This document shows positions 61,490-64,000 of a stretch of 64,000 bases of DNA, piece after piece. Numbering within the stretch: position 1 is the first letter of the stretch; each line of letters opens with the position of its first letter. The position numbers were made by a program, and so were the translations under genes. The notes under the pieces are model-generated. The model saw only the letters and a program-made list of their open reading frames with translations, ran no database searches and was not told where the DNA came from. This DNA comes from Spirochaetota bacterium (GTDB lineage Bacteria; Spirochaetota; Spirochaetia; Sphaerochaetales; Sphaerochaetaceae): positions 17,918-81,917 of the forward strand of contig JAEXDQ010000049.1 of NCBI GenBank assembly GCA_023401595.1, in the 5' to 3' direction.

Positions 61490-62280
61490 ACAGCGCACAC
61501 CTCCAGAGAACCGCATAGCCCGATCTTGTCCGCCACGACGATTACCGCCGCGACGATATCCCCGACTTCCCGAATCTGTTCACACACGTCCTGTATGTCG
61601 GACTGACGCTGGATCCTGTTGCAACAGGCGGTCGCCCAAGCGTCCGCCAAGGCGGCGTTCTTGCAGACTATCATCATCGCATCGGCCTTTCCATAGCTAT
61701 ATGAATGGCCTACGGTACCGGAAGAAGTACAGACGCCGACGGGGCAAATCTCAGGAACGACCCGTATGGCGGCTTTACCTGACAACGGGGACGAAGGAGC
61801 CACGACCTGGACGGAGAGCGGCGAAGCCACGTCCACATACAAGTCCCCCCCGTTCTCGACCACGACTTCGGCGAGCTTCCAACGCTCCTTGCAATAACGG
61901 CCGACCGCTTCGGCTATCGCACCGGCAACCGCGGCCATAGGCCCGACATCGGCGAGACGGCCTGCGGCGAGCATTGTTTGAATCAACTCCGGCAAAACAG
62001 TACCATCGGGCATAACAATAGCCTGGACTGGCGTATGAGATGTCAAAAAACTAGGACATTGTTCACTATAGGCAATTATTTCATTGCGCAATCTGCGAAC
62101 CAACTTACCCACTTCATTCTGAACGGAAGAGGTCGGTAGATTCCGAGCCGATTCCGCGTCGAACCCGAGCCACAGGTCGGTCTCACCGACCTCCAGCTCG
62201 AACGGACGGAACCGGCCGGCACCCATGCCGGCACGGTACGAACGGGCCTCATACGCGGGATTCGACCTGCCGGCAGACAC
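61486..62280 (-). CDS. UPF0280 (ApbE-related) protein of homocysteine synthesis
   Basis: This protein of about 264 residues starts at a GTG that shares one base with the upstream stop (TAGTG); an ATG start 25 codons earlier would overlap that gene. Features are ELEVGETDLWLGFD, DVGPMAAVAGAIAEAVGRY, VENGGDLYVDVASPLSVQVVAPSS and CTSSGTVGHSYSYGKADAMMI, characteristic of UPF0280/COG2122. The methanogen homologue (MA1715) was implicated genetically in homocysteine formation together with the two upstream families. The biochemical role is not settled; electron delivery is suspected. Confidence 0.85.
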   Translation of the reverse strand: MSAGRSNPAYEARSYRAGMGAGRFRPFELEVGETDLWLGFDAESARNLPTSSVQNEVGKLVRRLRNEIIAYSEQCPSFLTSHTPVQAIVMPDGTVLPELIQTMLAAGRLADVGPMAAVAGAIAEAVGRYCKERWKLAEVVVENGGDLYVDVASPLSVQVVAPSSPLSGKAAIRVVPEICPVGVCTSSGTVGHSYSYGKADAMMIVCKNAALADAWATACCNRIQRQSDIQDVCEQIREVGDIVAAVIVVADKIGLCGSLEVCAV

Positions 62281-62693
62281 TACGCCCCCCGTTCCATAGA
62301 AAGCTCGAACAGACGCATCGGGCAGGCGTTCACGCATAGTCCGCAGACTACGCAACGAGCAGCGTCATAGACAAGCTTCCATTGGGCGTCCATCTGCAAC
62401 GCCCCGGCAGAACAGACGGCGGTACAGCTGCCGCACCCGATGCAGGAATCCTGATGGAACACCAGTTCCTTGACTATTTCCGAAACGACGACCCCGATTC
62501 CATCGAGCCAGGCGACCGACTGCTTGATCGCGTCCGTCTTGCCGACAAGCTCCACGATCAGTTTGCCGCCGCGTCCCGACGACACATCGGCGTTGAGGAT
62601 GTTCACATCGACGTCATAGGCCCGTACCAGCTTCGAGACCAACGGTTGCTCCACCAGGCCGGGAGAGAACCTCAAGGCGAATCTTTTCTTCAT
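62280..62693 (-). CDS. NIL-domain ferredoxin, partner of the COG1900 sulfurtransferase
   Basis: The N-terminal ~75 residues of this 137-residue protein form a NIL (ligand-binding, ACT-like) domain (MKKRFALRFSPGLVEQPLVSKLV, GGKLIVELVGKTDAIKQSV). Two 4Fe-4S motifs follow (CIGCGSCTAVC and CVVCGLCVNACP). This is the MA1822-type subunit that, with the COG1900 protein, supports the reductive sulfur transfer turning aspartate semialdehyde into homocysteine. It starts four bases after the upstream stop, with GGAGAG in the preceding gene. Confidence 0.9.
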   Translation of the reverse strand: MKKRFALRFSPGLVEQPLVSKLVRAYDVDVNILNADVSSGRGGKLIVELVGKTDAIKQSVAWLDGIGVVVSEIVKELVFHQDSCIGCGSCTAVCSAGALQMDAQWKLVYDAARCVVCGLCVNACPMRLFELSMERGA

Positions 62694-62697
62694 AATC

Positions 62698-63870
62698 CTA
62701 TCTCTCCTCCCCTCGAAGGCCGTCCGGGGTCCGCGGCGACAATGGTTTCACCGTATTGTCCATGGGAAACCGCATGACAGGCTCGGTCAGCAGGAACGAA
62801 CCGTCCTTGATCCAACCGACCAGAATGTCGGCGATATTGCGGGCCACGCTCAGACTGGACAGCGAAGCCGTCTTCACCTTCTTGCCGTTCAGCTCGATCC
62901 TTCCACTTTGCAATTCAGCGTAGTTGACCCGTCTGACGGCGGGATGTCCGTCCACACCATAGTCCTGGACGAACGTCTCTATCTCATTGTTGGCGATGGC
63001 AAGGCGACGGGCCATGTCCTCATCCAGCACGGGGATGGGAATCCCCAGACCGACGAACATCGACACCCCGTACTTTTCATAGTAAGCGGCCCTGATGAAC
63101 TCGGTGGACATCGCCTTCGCGTCTCCGATCACCGCGAGCGTCGCGCCACCACCGAGCGGTATCCCCTGGGCGTTCCGTTTCTTGGCCGTATTGAACTGGG
63201 TTCCGTTCCAGGCGACGTACCCCTGCGTGCCGCCGAGGAAAATCCTCGTGCCAAGCCCGATCGTCCTCAGATAGGGATCGTTCAACAGCGGACTCAGCTC
63301 GCCGCTGGTCGAATAGGTCACGTTCCCGAACGAAGGGAGCAGACAGCCCATGTAGGTATACTTGATCTTGTTCGTCGAGTTGGTCGCGGCCCCATAGTTC
63401 TGATAGGCGTTCCTAGGATTGAACAAGTAGAATTCGTTCACTACGTCCTTGTTGATGTAGGTGTCGATCTCTTTCGTGGGATAACAATCGGTACCCTTGC
63501 CCCTCGCATGGAGCCGTAGCTCCTTGCCGGCGATCAAATCCTCTATGACATGCGCACCGCCATATTGGCAGTCGTATTTGGATTCGGCGGTCGCGCCGAT
63601 ATAGCTGTCGACCGCGGCCAGACCTTCATAGACAGGGACATCGTTGACAGTGATCTCCTCCATCCGGATGCCGGGACTCCAATGTCCGAAATTGATGACG
63701 GCGCCGGACGAACACATAGGACCGAAGGTCGCTGTAGTCACGACATCGACCTCCTGGGCAAGCTGGGCGGGAGCCTTCGTCTTCGCCATCGCGGTGAATT
63801 CTTCCGCGGTCACAACCACGACAGAACCAGCCTTGATCTTTTCATTGATCTGGGCAATTGTCTTCGCCAT
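62698..63870 (-). CDS. Homocysteine biosynthesis protein (COG1900/DUF39), L-aspartate semialdehyde sulfurtransferase
   Basis: The 390-residue protein starts MAKTIAQINEKIKAGSVVVVTAEEF behind TAGGAGAA. Typical segments are DVVTTATFGPMCSSGAVINFGHWSP, with a conserved Cys in MCSSGA, then YLFNPRNAYQNYGAATNSTNK, YMGCLLPSFGNVTYSTSGELSPLLNDP and GTRIFLGGTQGYVAWNGTQ. Homologues (MA1821 type) make homocysteine from aspartate semialdehyde and sulfide equivalents. It is first in a five-gene operon ending with metH and metF. Any CBS extension seen in some homologues is absent. Confidence 0.92.
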   Translation of the reverse strand: MAKTIAQINEKIKAGSVVVVTAEEFTAMAKTKAPAQLAQEVDVVTTATFGPMCSSGAVINFGHWSPGIRMEEITVNDVPVYEGLAAVDSYIGATAESKYDCQYGGAHVIEDLIAGKELRLHARGKGTDCYPTKEIDTYINKDVVNEFYLFNPRNAYQNYGAATNSTNKIKYTYMGCLLPSFGNVTYSTSGELSPLLNDPYLRTIGLGTRIFLGGTQGYVAWNGTQFNTAKKRNAQGIPLGGGATLAVIGDAKAMSTEFIRAAYYEKYGVSMFVGLGIPIPVLDEDMARRLAIANNEIETFVQDYGVDGHPAVRRVNYAELQSGRIELNGKKVKTASLSSLSVARNIADILVGWIKDGSFLLTEPVMRFPMDNTVKPLSPRTPDGLRGEER

Positions 63871-64000
63871 ATATTCTCCTAAGCATAATTCACCATATAA
63901 TTGGTGTTATACAGTATGTTTTGTTCCTCATACGAGGGATGTAAGTGATATGTTTGTGGGACAGAGGACCTCATTTTTCTTAAGTCTTTGAACTTCAGAA
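63871..64000. other. Upstream region of the methionine operon, cut by the window
   Basis: On the minus strand a CACCA/TGGTG hairpin lies just ahead of the ribosome site, and a TATAAC further upstream may be the -10 box. No SAM or cobalamin riboswitch consensus is recognisable in these 130 bases. Confidence 0.4.

Overview
The window looks like the chromosome of a spirochaete, most likely close to Sphaerochaeta. This is inferred from gene content and style: a sugar-binding lipoprotein with the spirochaete-type signal end FAQGAKE, pyruvate:ferredoxin oxidoreductase, B12-dependent (class II) ribonucleotide reductase, NADP-type glutamate dehydrogenase, ParE/ParC, and many DUF families common in anaerobes. 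Genes are moderately GC-rich. Intergenic spacers, one restriction-modification pair and one secreted-protein locus are clearly AT-richer. Nothing was searched against a database; all calls rest on reading the sequence.

Layout. 1-5.3 kb: a probable sialic-acid uptake and catabolism cluster (ABC permease, binding protein, GntR regulator, N-acylglucosamine 2-epimerase family enzyme, NanA-type lyase). The binding-protein and nanA promoters carry the same operator. 5.3-9.5 kb: a MATE exporter behind a long leader with a terminator, a lipoprotein hydrolase and a beta-lactamase-fold hydrolase. 9.6-16.8 kb: nifJ and nrdJ, separated by a tandem array of structured two-hairpin units. 17-20 kb: two NifX-type proteins (one fused to DUF134) and gdhA. 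20.3-25 kb: a receiver-receiver-PPDK_N protein and a BglII-like restriction-modification pair. 25.2-29.7 kb: a parE-parC-RluA operon. 30-36 kb: membrane proteins, acetyltransferases, CorA and a CorC/HlyC protein. 36.3-40.2 kb: a REP-like hairpin array, a RAYT-like protein that has lost its catalytic residues, and leuS.

40.2-47.1 kb is the most unusual block. Two divergent four-gene operons of secreted proteins mirror each other gene for gene and share a duplicated promoter. The rest holds L-serine dehydratase, a DAHP synthase/prephenate dehydratase fusion coupled to DUF4416, an Rpn-type nuclease, a second patch of the structured hairpin family, nth, a diguanylate cyclase interrupted by an in-frame amber codon, a Nudix hydrolase, and a methionine operon. 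That operon runs from aspartate-semialdehyde sulfur transfer (COG1900 protein, NIL-ferredoxin, UPF0280) to metH and metF.

Two themes recur. Several genes have a good promoter whose start codon sits 6-8 nt after the -10 box, so leaderless transcripts are likely. Intergenic spacers carry at least three distinct families of repeated structured elements.
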